This document shows, in pieces, positions 50,844 to 59,285 of a stretch of 64,000 bases of DNA (the stretch's first letter is position 1; the number at the start of each line of letters is the position of its first letter). The DNA lies in assembly GCF_003968755.1 (NCBI RefSeq), contig NZ_RYDL01000008.1, positions 1-64,000 of the forward strand. Reading direction: 5' to 3'. The notes below the pieces were generated by a model, which was not told the DNA's origin, did no database searches, and saw only the letters and a program-made list of their open reading frames with translations. Position numbers and translations under genes: made by a program. The stretch is from Flavobacterium sp. RSP15 (GTDB lineage: Bacteria; Bacteroidota; Bacteroidia; Flavobacteriales; Flavobacteriaceae).

Positions 50844-51189
50844 TATCATAAATGAATTCAACGAATACCGTTCGAAAATGAACGAAAAATTATTGGCAGA
50901 CAATAATAAAATTGTAAAGCGAATTTTTAATTTGGATACCAATGCGTATGCTCCAGGCGCTTTGGATGTAAAAACAAAAGAGCTTTTAGGCCTTGTTGCT
51001 TCGGCTGTTTTACGCTGCGATGATTGCGTAAAATACCATTTGGAGACGAGCTTCAAAGAAGGTGTCACCAAAGAAGAAATGATGGAGGCGATGGGAATTG
51101 CTACACTTGTTGGCGGAACTATTGTTGTGCCTCATTTGCGCAGAGCCTATGAGTTCTGGGAAGCACTGGAGGAAACCGCAACAAAATAA
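50836..51189 (+). CDS. carboxymuconolactone decarboxylase (AhpD-like) family protein
   Basis: A 117-residue helical CMD-domain protein with the redox pair in LRCDDCVKYHLETSFKEG near 56-73 and EEMMEAMGIATLVGGTIVVP. Such proteins act as alkylhydroperoxidase-like or thiol-disulfide factors. It overlaps the tatC end by 8 bp and so is translationally coupled. A separate member of the same superfamily occurs in the arsenosugar operon at 40251. Confidence 0.85.
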   Translation: MADIINEFNEYRSKMNEKLLADNNKIVKRIFNLDTNAYAPGALDVKTKELLGLVASAVLRCDDCVKYHLETSFKEGVTKEEMMEAMGIATLVGGTIVVPHLRRAYEFWEALEETATK

Positions 51190-51208
51190 TTTGTTAAGAA
51201 GTTCTATC

Positions 51209-51251
51209 GTTTAATTGTTTATTCGTTTATTTGACGATTAAACAATTAAAC
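51209..51251. repeat. 13-bp inverted repeat before lptB
   Basis: GTTTAATTGTTTA (51209-51221) and TAAACAATTAAAC (51239-51251) pair perfectly over 17 bases. Further GTTTAATCG-like units follow. No T tract, so it is not a standard terminator; it may attenuate or stabilise the CMD-lptB message. Confidence 0.45.
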
Positions 51252-51282
51252 TATTGATGCGTTAAACGATTAAACCAAAAAA

Positions 51283-52023
51283 ATGAAATTACGAGCCGAA
51301 AATCTAATCAAAACCTACAAAGGACGCAGTGTTGTCAAAGGCATTTCGGTAGAGGTAAATCAAGGCGAAATCGTTGGACTCTTGGGGCCTAACGGTGCCG
51401 GAAAGACAACTTCATTTTACATGATTGTGGGATTAGTAAAACCCAATTCCGGAAATATATTCCTAGATGATTTGAACATCACAGATTACCCGATGTATAA
51501 AAGAGCACAGCAGGGAATTGGTTATTTAGCTCAAGAAGCTTCCGTTTTTAGAAAATTAAGCATCGAAGACAATATATTAAGTGTTTTGCAATTGACAAAA
51601 TTATCCAAAGCGGAACAAGAAGCAAAAATGGAAAGTTTAATTGATGAGTTTAGTTTAGAACACATTAGAACCAATCGTGGGGATTTACTTTCCGGCGGTG
51701 AACGCCGCAGAACTGAAATAGCCCGTTGTCTGGCTACAGATCCAAAATTCATTTTATTAGATGAACCATTTGCCGGTGTCGATCCTGTAGCCGTTGAAGA
51801 CATTCAGCGAATTGTGGCGCAATTAAAAAATAAAAATATCGGAATTCTTATTACAGATCACAACGTTCAGGAAACCTTAGCCATCACTGATAAAACCTAC
51901 CTGATGTTTGAAGGTGGCATCCTTAAAGCCGGAATTCCAGAAGAATTAGTTGAGGATGAAATGGTACGTCGTGTGTATCTGGGGCAAAATTTCGAACTGC
52001 GAAAAAGAAAGTTGGAGTTTTAG
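51283..52023 (+). CDS. lptB: LPS export ABC transporter ATP-binding protein LptB
   Basis: Powers extraction of LPS from the inner membrane; 246 residues. Walker A GLLGPNGAGKTTSFYMI near 33, Q-loop YLAQEASVFRKLS, signature LSGGERRRTEIARCLA near 135 and Walker B FILLDEPFAGVDPVAV near 158, with ITDHNVQETL after it. This matches LptB closely, including LFAGVDP-type D-loop. LptB next to kdsD mirrors the LPS gene grouping in many Gram-negatives. Confidence 0.95.
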   Translation: MKLRAENLIKTYKGRSVVKGISVEVNQGEIVGLLGPNGAGKTTSFYMIVGLVKPNSGNIFLDDLNITDYPMYKRAQQGIGYLAQEASVFRKLSIEDNILSVLQLTKLSKAEQEAKMESLIDEFSLEHIRTNRGDLLSGGERRRTEIARCLATDPKFILLDEPFAGVDPVAVEDIQRIVAQLKNKNIGILITDHNVQETLAITDKTYLMFEGGILKAGIPEELVEDEMVRRVYLGQNFELRKRKLEF

Positions 52024-52118
52024 AAAAATCGCCTTTTTTTAATATTCAGTTAAAAAATGGAAAATGGAAACTAAGATAAAATCATAATTTTTCATATACT
52101 TACAATGCAAAAAACTTA

Positions 52119-52126
52119 TATCTTTG
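52119..52126 (+). promoter_or_regulatory. -7 promoter element of the MntA-HepT operon
   Basis: TATCTTTG fits TAnnTTTG and ends only 4 bp before ATG 52131, implying initiation at or very near the start codon, that is, a leaderless transcript. Confidence 0.45.
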
Positions 52127-52130
52127 TTAT

Positions 52131-52430
52131 ATGATTTTAATAAACCAAAATAAAGAAATGATAAAAAGATTATGTAAAACACATAATGTTGAAAAATTAT
52201 ATCTTTTTGGTTCTGCTACTACAACCAAATTTAATGAAGAAAGTGACATTGATTTCTTAGTGAAATTTAAATCTTTTGACCTTAAATTATACTTCTTAAA
52301 CTACATTGATCTTAAAACTAAACTTAAACATTTACTGCAAAGAGAAATTGATTTAGTAGAAGAACAAACTTTAAAAAACCCCTACTTAATTAGTTCTATT
52401 GAAGAAAACAAACAATTAATTTATGGATAA
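52131..52430 (+). CDS. MntA-like nucleotidyltransferase antitoxin
   Basis: A minimal nucleotidyltransferase of 99 residues. The catalytic motif is LFGSATTTKFNEESDIDFLV near 27-46 (GSx10DxD), with a third acid in REIDLVEEQ near 83. MntA proteins AMPylate the tyrosine of the HEPN toxin and silence it. The HEPN gene overlaps by 8 bp. A second Met ten codons in is a possible start, but the first fits family length. Confidence 0.88.
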   Translation: MILINQNKEMIKRLCKTHNVEKLYLFGSATTTKFNEESDIDFLVKFKSFDLKLYFLNYIDLKTKLKHLLQREIDLVEEQTLKNPYLISSIEENKQLIYG

Positions 52431-52770
52431 AAAAATCCTTAAGTGGCTTTATGATGTTAAAGTATCCATTGATGAGATAAACAGTTATTTTATTGATGAA
52501 AAGATGGATTTTTTTGAATACAGAAAAAATTTAATGAGAAAAAGAGCCGTTGAACGGAATCTTGAAATCATTGGAGAAGCCATAAATAGAATATTAAAAA
52601 GTGATCATTCTAATACATTAAAAATTACCGATGCTACTGCAATTGTTGGATTAAGAAACCAAGTAATTCATACCTACGATAACATATCGGACGAGACTAT
52701 TTGGGCAATACTTACCAATCATCTTCCAAAGTTAAAAATTGAAATCAATACATTACTAGAAGTCACCTAA
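52423..52770 (+). CDS. HepT-like HEPN ribonuclease toxin (DUF86)
   Basis: A helical HEPN protein of 115 residues. The RNase motif RX4HXY is intact as LRNQVIHTYDNI near 81-92, so both the catalytic Arg/His and the Tyr target of AMPylation are kept. ERNLEIIGEAINRI is the usual preceding helix. It overlaps the MntA-like gene by 8 bp. Together they form a type VII toxin-antitoxin system that can act in phage defence or plasmid stability. Confidence 0.9.
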   Translation: MDKKILKWLYDVKVSIDEINSYFIDEKMDFFEYRKNLMRKRAVERNLEIIGEAINRILKSDHSNTLKITDATAIVGLRNQVIHTYDNISDETIWAILTNHLPKLKIEINTLLEVT

Positions 52771-52829
52771 AGCATTAAGATACTACCATTTCTTAATCTG
52801 AAAACTGAGACAAAACCGCAACTAAAAAT

Positions 52830-53693
52830 CTACTCTAAAGTAATAAACCGTAACTGCTCCAAATCTCCATTGTAAATATTGACATCTACATTGCCATTTA
52901 TTCCTGGAACAGAAGCTTTCTCCGTAAATTGCCAAAACAACCAGTCTTTGGCTATTTCCTCCCTGTAAAAATTATAATTGGCTATCCAAAAAAGATAATC
53001 GCCGAATTCCTCTTTCAAAAAATCATCGTAATAGCGCTCGCCGGTATAGATAATAGGCCTCACCCCGTAATGGGATTCTACAGCATTTAACCACCTTTTC
53101 AAGCCTAGTTTAAGATTTTCAATCGACTGGTTTTTAGGTAATTTTTCAATATCCAAAACAGGCGGTAAATCTCCCTTTTGAAGGGTGACGGTTTTGATAA
53201 AAAGTTGGGCTTGTTCAATTGAATTTTCGTTAGGACGATAATAATGATAGGCACCTCTAATCATTTTATTTTCTTTGGCACCCAGCCAGTTCCGCGCAAA
53301 ATTTCGGTCTTTCCGGTCTTTCCCAACCGTAGCGCGAATAAACACAAAATGTAGTGGATATTTATTTTCTAAAGTATCCACGTAAGTCCATCTGATTTTA
53401 CCTTGGTATTCTGAAACATCTAAACCGACACTTTTTCCTTCGTGCTTTTCTAAAACCTGAAAATTTCGAACATCAGAAATGCGCTTGGCTTCAGTTTCTT
53501 CTTGTAGAATTTTATCCGATTTAAAACTAAAATAGTACGCTAAACCATCTCTATAATGATATCCAACAGCAGTCATCAGTGCTACTAAAAGAGTACCAAT
53601 AGAATAGCGTATAACCTTTCCGGAGAAAACAGTTGCTTTCTTCTTATGTTTACGGACAAGGGTAGTTTTTCTTCGTACGGTTTGTTTTCTCAT
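52830..53693 (-). CDS. membrane-anchored GH25 lysozyme
   Basis: A muramidase of the GH25 family, 287 residues, cleaving the MurNAc-GlcNAc bond. A basic N-terminus (about 1-25) leads into a transmembrane helix IGTLLVALMTAVGYHY near 32-47, leaving the enzyme in the periplasm. The barrel spans about 72-285: GLDVSEYQGKIRW (first catalytic acid), FVFIRATVGKDRKD, GAYHYYRP, PPVLDIEKLP near 178 and FWQFTEKASVPGINGNVDVN near the end. It ends next to pssA, 7 bp away, in the same direction. Confidence 0.9.
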   Translation of the reverse strand: MRKQTVRRKTTLVRKHKKKATVFSGKVIRYSIGTLLVALMTAVGYHYRDGLAYYFSFKSDKILQEETEAKRISDVRNFQVLEKHEGKSVGLDVSEYQGKIRWTYVDTLENKYPLHFVFIRATVGKDRKDRNFARNWLGAKENKMIRGAYHYYRPNENSIEQAQLFIKTVTLQKGDLPPVLDIEKLPKNQSIENLKLGLKRWLNAVESHYGVRPIIYTGERYYDDFLKEEFGDYLFWIANYNFYREEIAKDWLFWQFTEKASVPGINGNVDVNIYNGDLEQLRFITLE

Positions 53694-53700
53694 TCAAAAA

Positions 53701-54420
53701 TTACTTTTTGACTACTTTATTATTCAAAACCGACAGTAAAACATAAAATAGTATCAGTAATGGAATTCCTAAATAGCAAAAGAAAACCAACAACAGAACA
53801 GCACAGATCAAAAAGACAATTTGAAGGGTGTTTTCTTTGAAACTGAATTTCTTGATTTTCAGAGAAAATAACGGAATTTCCGCATTTAGCATAAAGGCGC
53901 TCAATACGGTTAGCACTAATAAAAACCATGGGTTGGTCAATAGTTCAACAATAAATATAGAATCGGTATATTTCAAAACCAACGGCAGACTCAGAATAAA
54001 CAGTGCATTGGCAGGCGTTGGCAAACCAATAAAAGAATCTGTTTGACGGGTATCAATATTAAAATTAGCCAAACGATAACAAGATCCCAACGCAATTACA
54101 AAACCCAAATAAGGGAAAAACTGCAAATGACCTGCTGGTGCTGTTGTTGCATGACTAATCATCATTTGATACATCACTAAACCAGGGACAACTCCGCTGG
54201 TTACCATATCTGCCAAAGAATCCAACTGCAAGCCGAGCGGACTTGACACCCTGAATAATCGAGCAAAAAAACCATCAAAAAAGTCCAGAAATATACCCAG
54301 ACAAACAAAATAAAAGACCATTTCAAAATCTTGATTAAAAGCAAATACCAGCGCAATGCACCCACAAAAAAGATTCAGTAACGTAATTAAATTCGGTGTA
54401 TGCTTTTTAATAGTCATCAT
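53701..54420 (-). CDS. pssA: CDP-diacylglycerol-serine O-phosphatidyltransferase
   Basis: Makes phosphatidylserine, precursor of phosphatidylethanolamine. The 239-residue membrane enzyme has the CDP-alcohol motif DGFFARLFRVSSPLGLQLDS followed by LAD near 49-71 (DGX2ARX8GX3DX3D), then SGVVPGLVMYQ. About seven hydrophobic helices follow. PNLITLLNLFCGCIALVFA is the usual first helix. The -7-like TAAATTTG lies 27 bp upstream, so pssA probably leads a transcript that includes the GH25 gene. Confidence 0.93.
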   Translation of the reverse strand: MMTIKKHTPNLITLLNLFCGCIALVFAFNQDFEMVFYFVCLGIFLDFFDGFFARLFRVSSPLGLQLDSLADMVTSGVVPGLVMYQMMISHATTAPAGHLQFFPYLGFVIALGSCYRLANFNIDTRQTDSFIGLPTPANALFILSLPLVLKYTDSIFIVELLTNPWFLLVLTVLSAFMLNAEIPLFSLKIKKFSFKENTLQIVFLICAVLLLVFFCYLGIPLLILFYVLLSVLNNKVVKK

Positions 54421-54446
54421 AATAAAGTTTAAATAAACAAAGATGG

Positions 54447-54454
54447 CAAATTTA
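54447..54454 (-). promoter_or_regulatory. -7 promoter element of pssA
   Basis: TAAATTTG on the minus strand fits TAnnTTTG, 27 bp before the pssA ATG. Confidence 0.45.
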
Positions 54455-54855
54455 ACATAATAAGTGAATGAAAAGTACGTTTTGTGATAGAGATTTAAAC
54501 CGCTACAGCCAAGTAGCTTTTTAAGGACTCAAAACGCTGAAAGGGCCATTTCTAAATTATGTGCAAATAATTCAAACAACAGCTGTAAAAAAGGTATTCT
54601 TCCTCTTGTAATTTACTATGATTCTAAAAAAATGAATAAAAACAAACTTTTTAAGTACTATCCGCCTGTTATTTTAATTCTTTACGGCCATTATTAGCTA
54701 TAATTTTTCTAGCTCAAGTAACTAGAAGAACCAACAAATTCAGGACTAATCCACACTAAATTGATCCGCAATACTAAATTCAACAGCAAAATGAAATAAC
54801 CTCAGTAAAAAATTATATTTTTGATGAAAATTAAACAGACTTTTAGTTCGTAAAA
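54455..54855. other. intergenic region with a possible small gene remnant
   Basis: 401 bp between divergent pssA and the PorV/PorQ-like gene. A 21-codon ORF at 54632-54697 (MNKNKLFKYYPPVILILYGH) has the look of the first helix of a small membrane protein cut short by TAG. A -7-like TATTTTTG lies near 54823. Nothing else is evident. Confidence 0.3.
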
Positions 54856-55935
54856 ATGATGCCCTTAAAAAAAAGCTTTTTAGTAGCAGTCCTCTTGGCA
54901 AGTACCTTCACGTATGGCCAAACGGTTAGAAAATACTCCAATGAATTCATGAATATCGGGGTTGATGCGGCTGCATTGGGCATGTCAAATACTGTCGTGG
55001 CTTCAACCAGAGATGTCAATTCAGGATATTGGAATCCCGCTGGCCTGATTCATCTGGAAGACCATCAGGTTTCAGTAATGCATGCGAATTATTTTGCAAA
55101 TATTGCCCAATACGATTACTTGGCCTACGCCAGTCCGATTGATGATCGCAGTGCTTGGGGCATTTCATTAATACGTTTTGGAGTTGATGATATATTAAAT
55201 ACCACTGAATTAATCGATAGTCAGGGTAATATTGACTACAACCGAATCAGTCTTTTCTCTACGGCTGATTATGGATTTACCTTTTCCTATGCCAGAAAAC
55301 TACCCGTTCCCGGATTTCAATATGGTATAAGCGCTAAAGTGATTCGCCGAATCATCGGGAAATTTGCTAATTCTTGGGGATTTGGTTTTGATGCCGGAAT
55401 CCAATTCGAAAAAAACAACTGGCAATTTGGGCTAATGCTCCGCGACATTACCACGACGTATAACGTGTGGAATATTGACGAAGACGAGTATAAAAAAATT
55501 GCTGGTGCCATTCCTGAAGAAAATCAAGAATTACCGGAAAGCACTGAAATTACTGCCCCAAAAGCACAATTGGGTATTGCTAAAAGGTTCATCATTCGGT
55601 ATGATTACAGCATTCAGGCTGCGGCCAATGTGAATATGCGCTTTGCCAGAACCAATGATTTAATTGCAACTAATTTTATAAGTATTGATCCCGCTTTAGG
55701 ACTGGAATTTGGCTACACTGATTTGGTCTTCGTTCGTGCCGGAGTGGGTAATTTTCAGAATGTACAGCAATTAGACCAGACGGAAAGAGTAGGTTTCCAA
55801 CCTAATATTGGCTTGGGATTTAAATACAAAGGTATTCAGATTGACTATGCATTGACCGATTTAGGCAATCAAAGTGCCGCTTTATACTCAAATATTTTTT
55901 CGGTGAAAGTAGATTTGGGAATGTTCCGAAATTAA
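54856..55935 (+). CDS. PorV/PorQ family outer membrane beta-barrel protein
   Basis: A 359-residue FadL-like outer membrane protein with a Sec signal (LKKSFLVAVLLASTFTYG). It begins with the PorV/PorQ family pattern: FMNIGVDAAALGMSNTVVAS, then STRDVNSGYWNPAGLIHL and DDRSAWGISLIRFGVDDI. Alternating strands continue to IQIDYALTDLGNQSAALYSN near the end. PorV/PorQ proteins escort type IX secretion cargo in Bacteroidetes; this one is not clearly either, so a related role is inferred. Confidence 0.78.
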   Translation: MMPLKKSFLVAVLLASTFTYGQTVRKYSNEFMNIGVDAAALGMSNTVVASTRDVNSGYWNPAGLIHLEDHQVSVMHANYFANIAQYDYLAYASPIDDRSAWGISLIRFGVDDILNTTELIDSQGNIDYNRISLFSTADYGFTFSYARKLPVPGFQYGISAKVIRRIIGKFANSWGFGFDAGIQFEKNNWQFGLMLRDITTTYNVWNIDEDEYKKIAGAIPEENQELPESTEITAPKAQLGIAKRFIIRYDYSIQAAANVNMRFARTNDLIATNFISIDPALGLEFGYTDLVFVRAGVGNFQNVQQLDQTERVGFQPNIGLGFKYKGIQIDYALTDLGNQSAALYSNIFSVKVDLGMFRN

Positions 55936-56154
55936 TTTAACAGAACCTTTATAATCAAATAATGCTGTGGATCATGATTACGTTTTTTAAAAAGTTCACG
56001 ATACGTTACAAAACATGAATTCTGATTTTAACCACCAAACTTTCTGCTTCATTTTTGTTTCTTTGAGTATCTTTGGAAACCAAATACAATCAGTGCGGAC
56101 GCAAATTTATTTTTTAAATACATAAGCGCCCTATTACCCTCTAAAAGCTAACGA

Positions 56155-57294
56155 ATGCAAACCTCTTCTTTCAAGAAAATAATTTTCTTCCTGTTTTTAT
56201 TTTTAATGGCACCGCGTAGTTTTGGACAAAACATCCAATTATCAAAAAACACGAAGGTCAGTGTACTAACCTGTGGAACAGGCAATGAATCGTATTCTCT
56301 TTTTGGCCACACGGCAATTCGCGTTCAGGATACAATAAATGCAATTGATGTGGTATATAATTACGGAGCTTTTGATTTTAACACCCCGAATTTCGTGATG
56401 AAATTTATAAAAGGAGACCTACAGTATTTTGCTGTAGCAAATTCCTATCCAGATTTCATCAATCAATATCAGTACGAAAGAAGATCTGTTTATGAGCAGG
56501 AGCTGAATATTCCTGAACATTTAAAACAAAAACTGTTTGACAACCTCAATACATCCTTAGCATCAGGAGAAAGTTATTACACCTATAAGTTTATCGATAA
56601 AAACTGCACCTCGATGGTTGTTGCCATTATCAACAAAACACTAGACACAACCGCTATTGTAAAAAATGCTGATACTGACCTCACCTACAGAACTATTTTA
56701 TATCCGTATTTTGACGGTCACTTTTATGAGAAACTAGGGACAAGTATCATTTTTGGAAAAAAAGTAGATCAATTAGGCACGCAATTATTTCTTCCCTTCG
56801 AATTGCAAAAAAGCCTGAAAAAAGTTTTTTTCCAAAACCGTCCGCTGGCACCGGAAAACAAAACCATAATCGAATTCAAAAATGAAGTTCCCTTTTCTTG
56901 GTGGAACAATCCGTATACCTATTTTTTACTGCTTGCTCTGATCGTTTTTATAAACAAAATGGGTATCAATTTGTTGTACCTTATCCTGATGGCAACAATA
57001 GGGCTATTCTTTACGTTTGTTGGGTTTTATTCAGATCATCTTGAGCTGGGTTACAACTACAATATTTTGTTGTTTAACCCAACCTTAATCTGGTTATTGT
57101 ATTTTTATTGGAAAAAGAGCCAAAGAGGGATCTATAATTTGGTTTTATTTAATCTATTCTCCGTTGTACTCTATTTCTTTTTGATAATCAACAAAGCACA
57201 TTTGATAGTAGTTTTACCCTTAGTGGTAACTAGCGGAATTATTTTAGTACGACTGGCCATTCAAAATAAAAAAAGAATCTCTACACTTCTGTAA
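56155..57294 (+). CDS. DUF4105 (Lnb-like) protein with membrane domain
   Basis: A 379-residue protein with a signal (KIIFFLFLFLMAPRSFG). The periplasmic DUF4105 domain (about 28-245) holds SVLTCGTGNESYSLFGHTAI with the catalytic-looking Cys and His, NYGAFDF and YKFIDKNCTSMVVAI near 145-159. Five hydrophobic helices follow from about 255. I recall this family as the N-domain of Lnb, a lipoprotein N-acyltransferase described in Bacteroides. If so, this gene would finish triacylation of the many lipoproteins seen here. That function is inferred. Confidence 0.78.
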   Translation: MQTSSFKKIIFFLFLFLMAPRSFGQNIQLSKNTKVSVLTCGTGNESYSLFGHTAIRVQDTINAIDVVYNYGAFDFNTPNFVMKFIKGDLQYFAVANSYPDFINQYQYERRSVYEQELNIPEHLKQKLFDNLNTSLASGESYYTYKFIDKNCTSMVVAIINKTLDTTAIVKNADTDLTYRTILYPYFDGHFYEKLGTSIIFGKKVDQLGTQLFLPFELQKSLKKVFFQNRPLAPENKTIIEFKNEVPFSWWNNPYTYFLLLALIVFINKMGINLLYLILMATIGLFFTFVGFYSDHLELGYNYNILLFNPTLIWLLYFYWKKSQRGIYNLVLFNLFSVVLYFFLIINKAHLIVVLPLVVTSGIILVRLAIQNKKRISTLL

Positions 57295-57827
57295 TACTCT
57301 CATTTACGCACACTTGAATTACTCTAAACAAATATTAATTTTTTTTAACTGCCAAACCTCTAGTTTACTAAAATTAAAAAATCATACTATTCGTCACTGA
57401 AATAAATATGAAAACAAAAGTACCTTAAAAGAATAGTTTAGGCTCAATGCGCCTTTGACGTTACTATTTTGGCTACTAACAGAAAATAGAGTTAGTGAAC
57501 TCAGCTGTTCAGTTGATGCAATATTTGTTCAAATATTTTTATAAATATTCCTTTTTAACAAAAAACGAATCCTTTATTGTCATTTGTACCGAATGCCTGA
57601 TCGTTTGTATTTCTTTGAAGTTCCCCAAGGAATGCTTTTGTCTTGGATAATTGTATGGGTTTTAGTTGCATATCCAAGCACCTACTTTTCAATGGTCTGT
57701 TTTACTATTTGCATCCATAGTTATAGCTGATACTACTAAATACATTCACATTTGATAGAAATCAAATTAGGCAATTACTACCAATTATCGCTTTTCAAAA
57801 GATATGCTGTAAAAACATCACATACAA
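57295..57827. other. intergenic region without recognisable gene
   Basis: 533 bp between the rightward DUF4105 gene and the terminator of the leftward susC-susD pair. I see no ORF with coding character, no tRNA and no clear repeat. Confidence 0.5.
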
Positions 57828-57856
57828 AAAAGGCTGTCCTCTTGGGACAGCCTTTT
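57828..57856 (-). terminator. terminator of susC-susD
   Basis: AAAAGGCTGTCC (57828-57839) pairs perfectly with GGACAGCCTTTT (57845-57856). T tract on both sides; sits 22 bp past the SusD stop. Confidence 0.85.
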
Positions 57857-57878
57857 AAACAAATTACAGTATCAATTA

Positions 57879-59273
57879 TTAATAACCCGGATTTTGCGTT
57901 AAGTTAGTATTATTATCTCTTTCTCTTTGTGGGATAGGAAATACAACTTTGTCAGCATTTGGCTGAGATTTATCAAAATTAACCATATTACTTGATCTAA
58001 GAGGAAGATTGTTTCTCAGTAAATCCATTCTTCTCAAACCTTCAAAACAGAATTCTTTTCTTCTTTCAACCAATATATCATTTATTGATGTTATAGTTGC
58101 TAAAGGTGATAAGTTTGCCCTAACTCTTGTTCGGTTAAGATCACTAACGGGTGTAGCACCAATAGCACTATTATCTCTAAAGTTAGCTTCAGCTCTGATC
58201 AGATACATTTCTGAAACACGTAATACATTAGGATCATCCGTATTTGCAAGACCATTAGGGTATTTAGTGGTAAATACAGATGTTCTGTTTTTGGCATCAA
58301 CACCTGTTCTAGTCAGTCCATATCTTAAATCACCTGGCTCAGCCGCAAATGCACTTTTTAAATTAACAGAAAATGGCGCATCACCTCTACCTCCGTTAGC
58401 GGTAGGGCTGTACAATTTAGAAAAAGATTCAGCAAATCCTTGATCCCCAGGTATATTTTGAAGCTGGAAAATATGCTCCGTACTTGCAGCGTTGTAGAAA
58501 GTATAATTTGCTGCTAATGAAATACCGGACGTATTAATGACTGTTGTAGCACTATTAGCAGCCTCTCTCCAACGCTCTTGGTACAAATACAATCTTGCTA
58601 ACAAGGCAGTTGCAGATGCCGAAGTAGCTCTGCTTTTAACTGTTGTATTTGTAATTGCGCCTTGAGCAAATAATAAATCTTTTTCAATCAAAGTATAAAC
58701 TTCTTTCAGTGTAGCTCTAGCAGGCATATTAACGACAGCCTGAAATGGTTCAGTAACTAAGGGAACAGATAAACTATTTCCAGTAGGATCTTGTTTTAAC
58801 TGCTTTCCAAACATTTGAGAAAGTTTAAAATACAATAAAGCTCTCACAAATCTAGCTTGTCCTACCAAGTTATTTTTACTTGCATCAGAAAATGTTGGAT
58901 CAGCCACTGTTGGAACATTCAATATAATCATATTAGATTGATTTATAGAGAAATATGTTGCATTCCAAACATTCAAAATTGAAGTATTGTCTGATAATGT
59001 GTTGTAGGTATATATTTCATCAAAGGTTGGAAACGATCCCACAAATTCAACATTATCAGCTTGCCATTCCGTCATCGTATCAGGTATACCTGATAATACA
59101 TTTGAGCTTTGTAAAGAACTATACATACCATTTACAGCATTAACAGATACTGCTTCAGTAGTGAAAATTTGATCTGGTTGTAATGAATCCTCAGGAATTA
59201 AATCTAATGAATTATCACAACTTGAAAATACAAGTACAGATAAAACAAAAAAGATACTTTTTATATTTTTCAT
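57879..59273 (-). CDS. SusD/RagB family nutrient-binding lipoprotein
   Basis: A 464-residue surface lipoprotein (lipobox VFSSC, Cys19) that caps its SusC partner. Family features: LDLIPEDSLQPDQIFTTEA near 24-42, VNAVNGMYSSLQ, FVRALLYFKLSQMFG near 143, ATALLARLYLYQERW near 218, MYLIRAEANFR near 357, and the C-terminal RRKEFCFEGLRRMDL, FPIPQRERDNN and QNPGY. It lies 12 bp after the susC-like gene. The ligand cannot be predicted; no glycosidase is next to the pair. Confidence 0.93.
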   Translation of the reverse strand: MKNIKSIFFVLSVLVFSSCDNSLDLIPEDSLQPDQIFTTEAVSVNAVNGMYSSLQSSNVLSGIPDTMTEWQADNVEFVGSFPTFDEIYTYNTLSDNTSILNVWNATYFSINQSNMIILNVPTVADPTFSDASKNNLVGQARFVRALLYFKLSQMFGKQLKQDPTGNSLSVPLVTEPFQAVVNMPARATLKEVYTLIEKDLLFAQGAITNTTVKSRATSASATALLARLYLYQERWREAANSATTVINTSGISLAANYTFYNAASTEHIFQLQNIPGDQGFAESFSKLYSPTANGGRGDAPFSVNLKSAFAAEPGDLRYGLTRTGVDAKNRTSVFTTKYPNGLANTDDPNVLRVSEMYLIRAEANFRDNSAIGATPVSDLNRTRVRANLSPLATITSINDILVERRKEFCFEGLRRMDLLRNNLPLRSSNMVNFDKSQPNADKVVFPIPQRERDNNTNLTQNPGY

Positions 59274-59285
59274 AATAATTTTATT

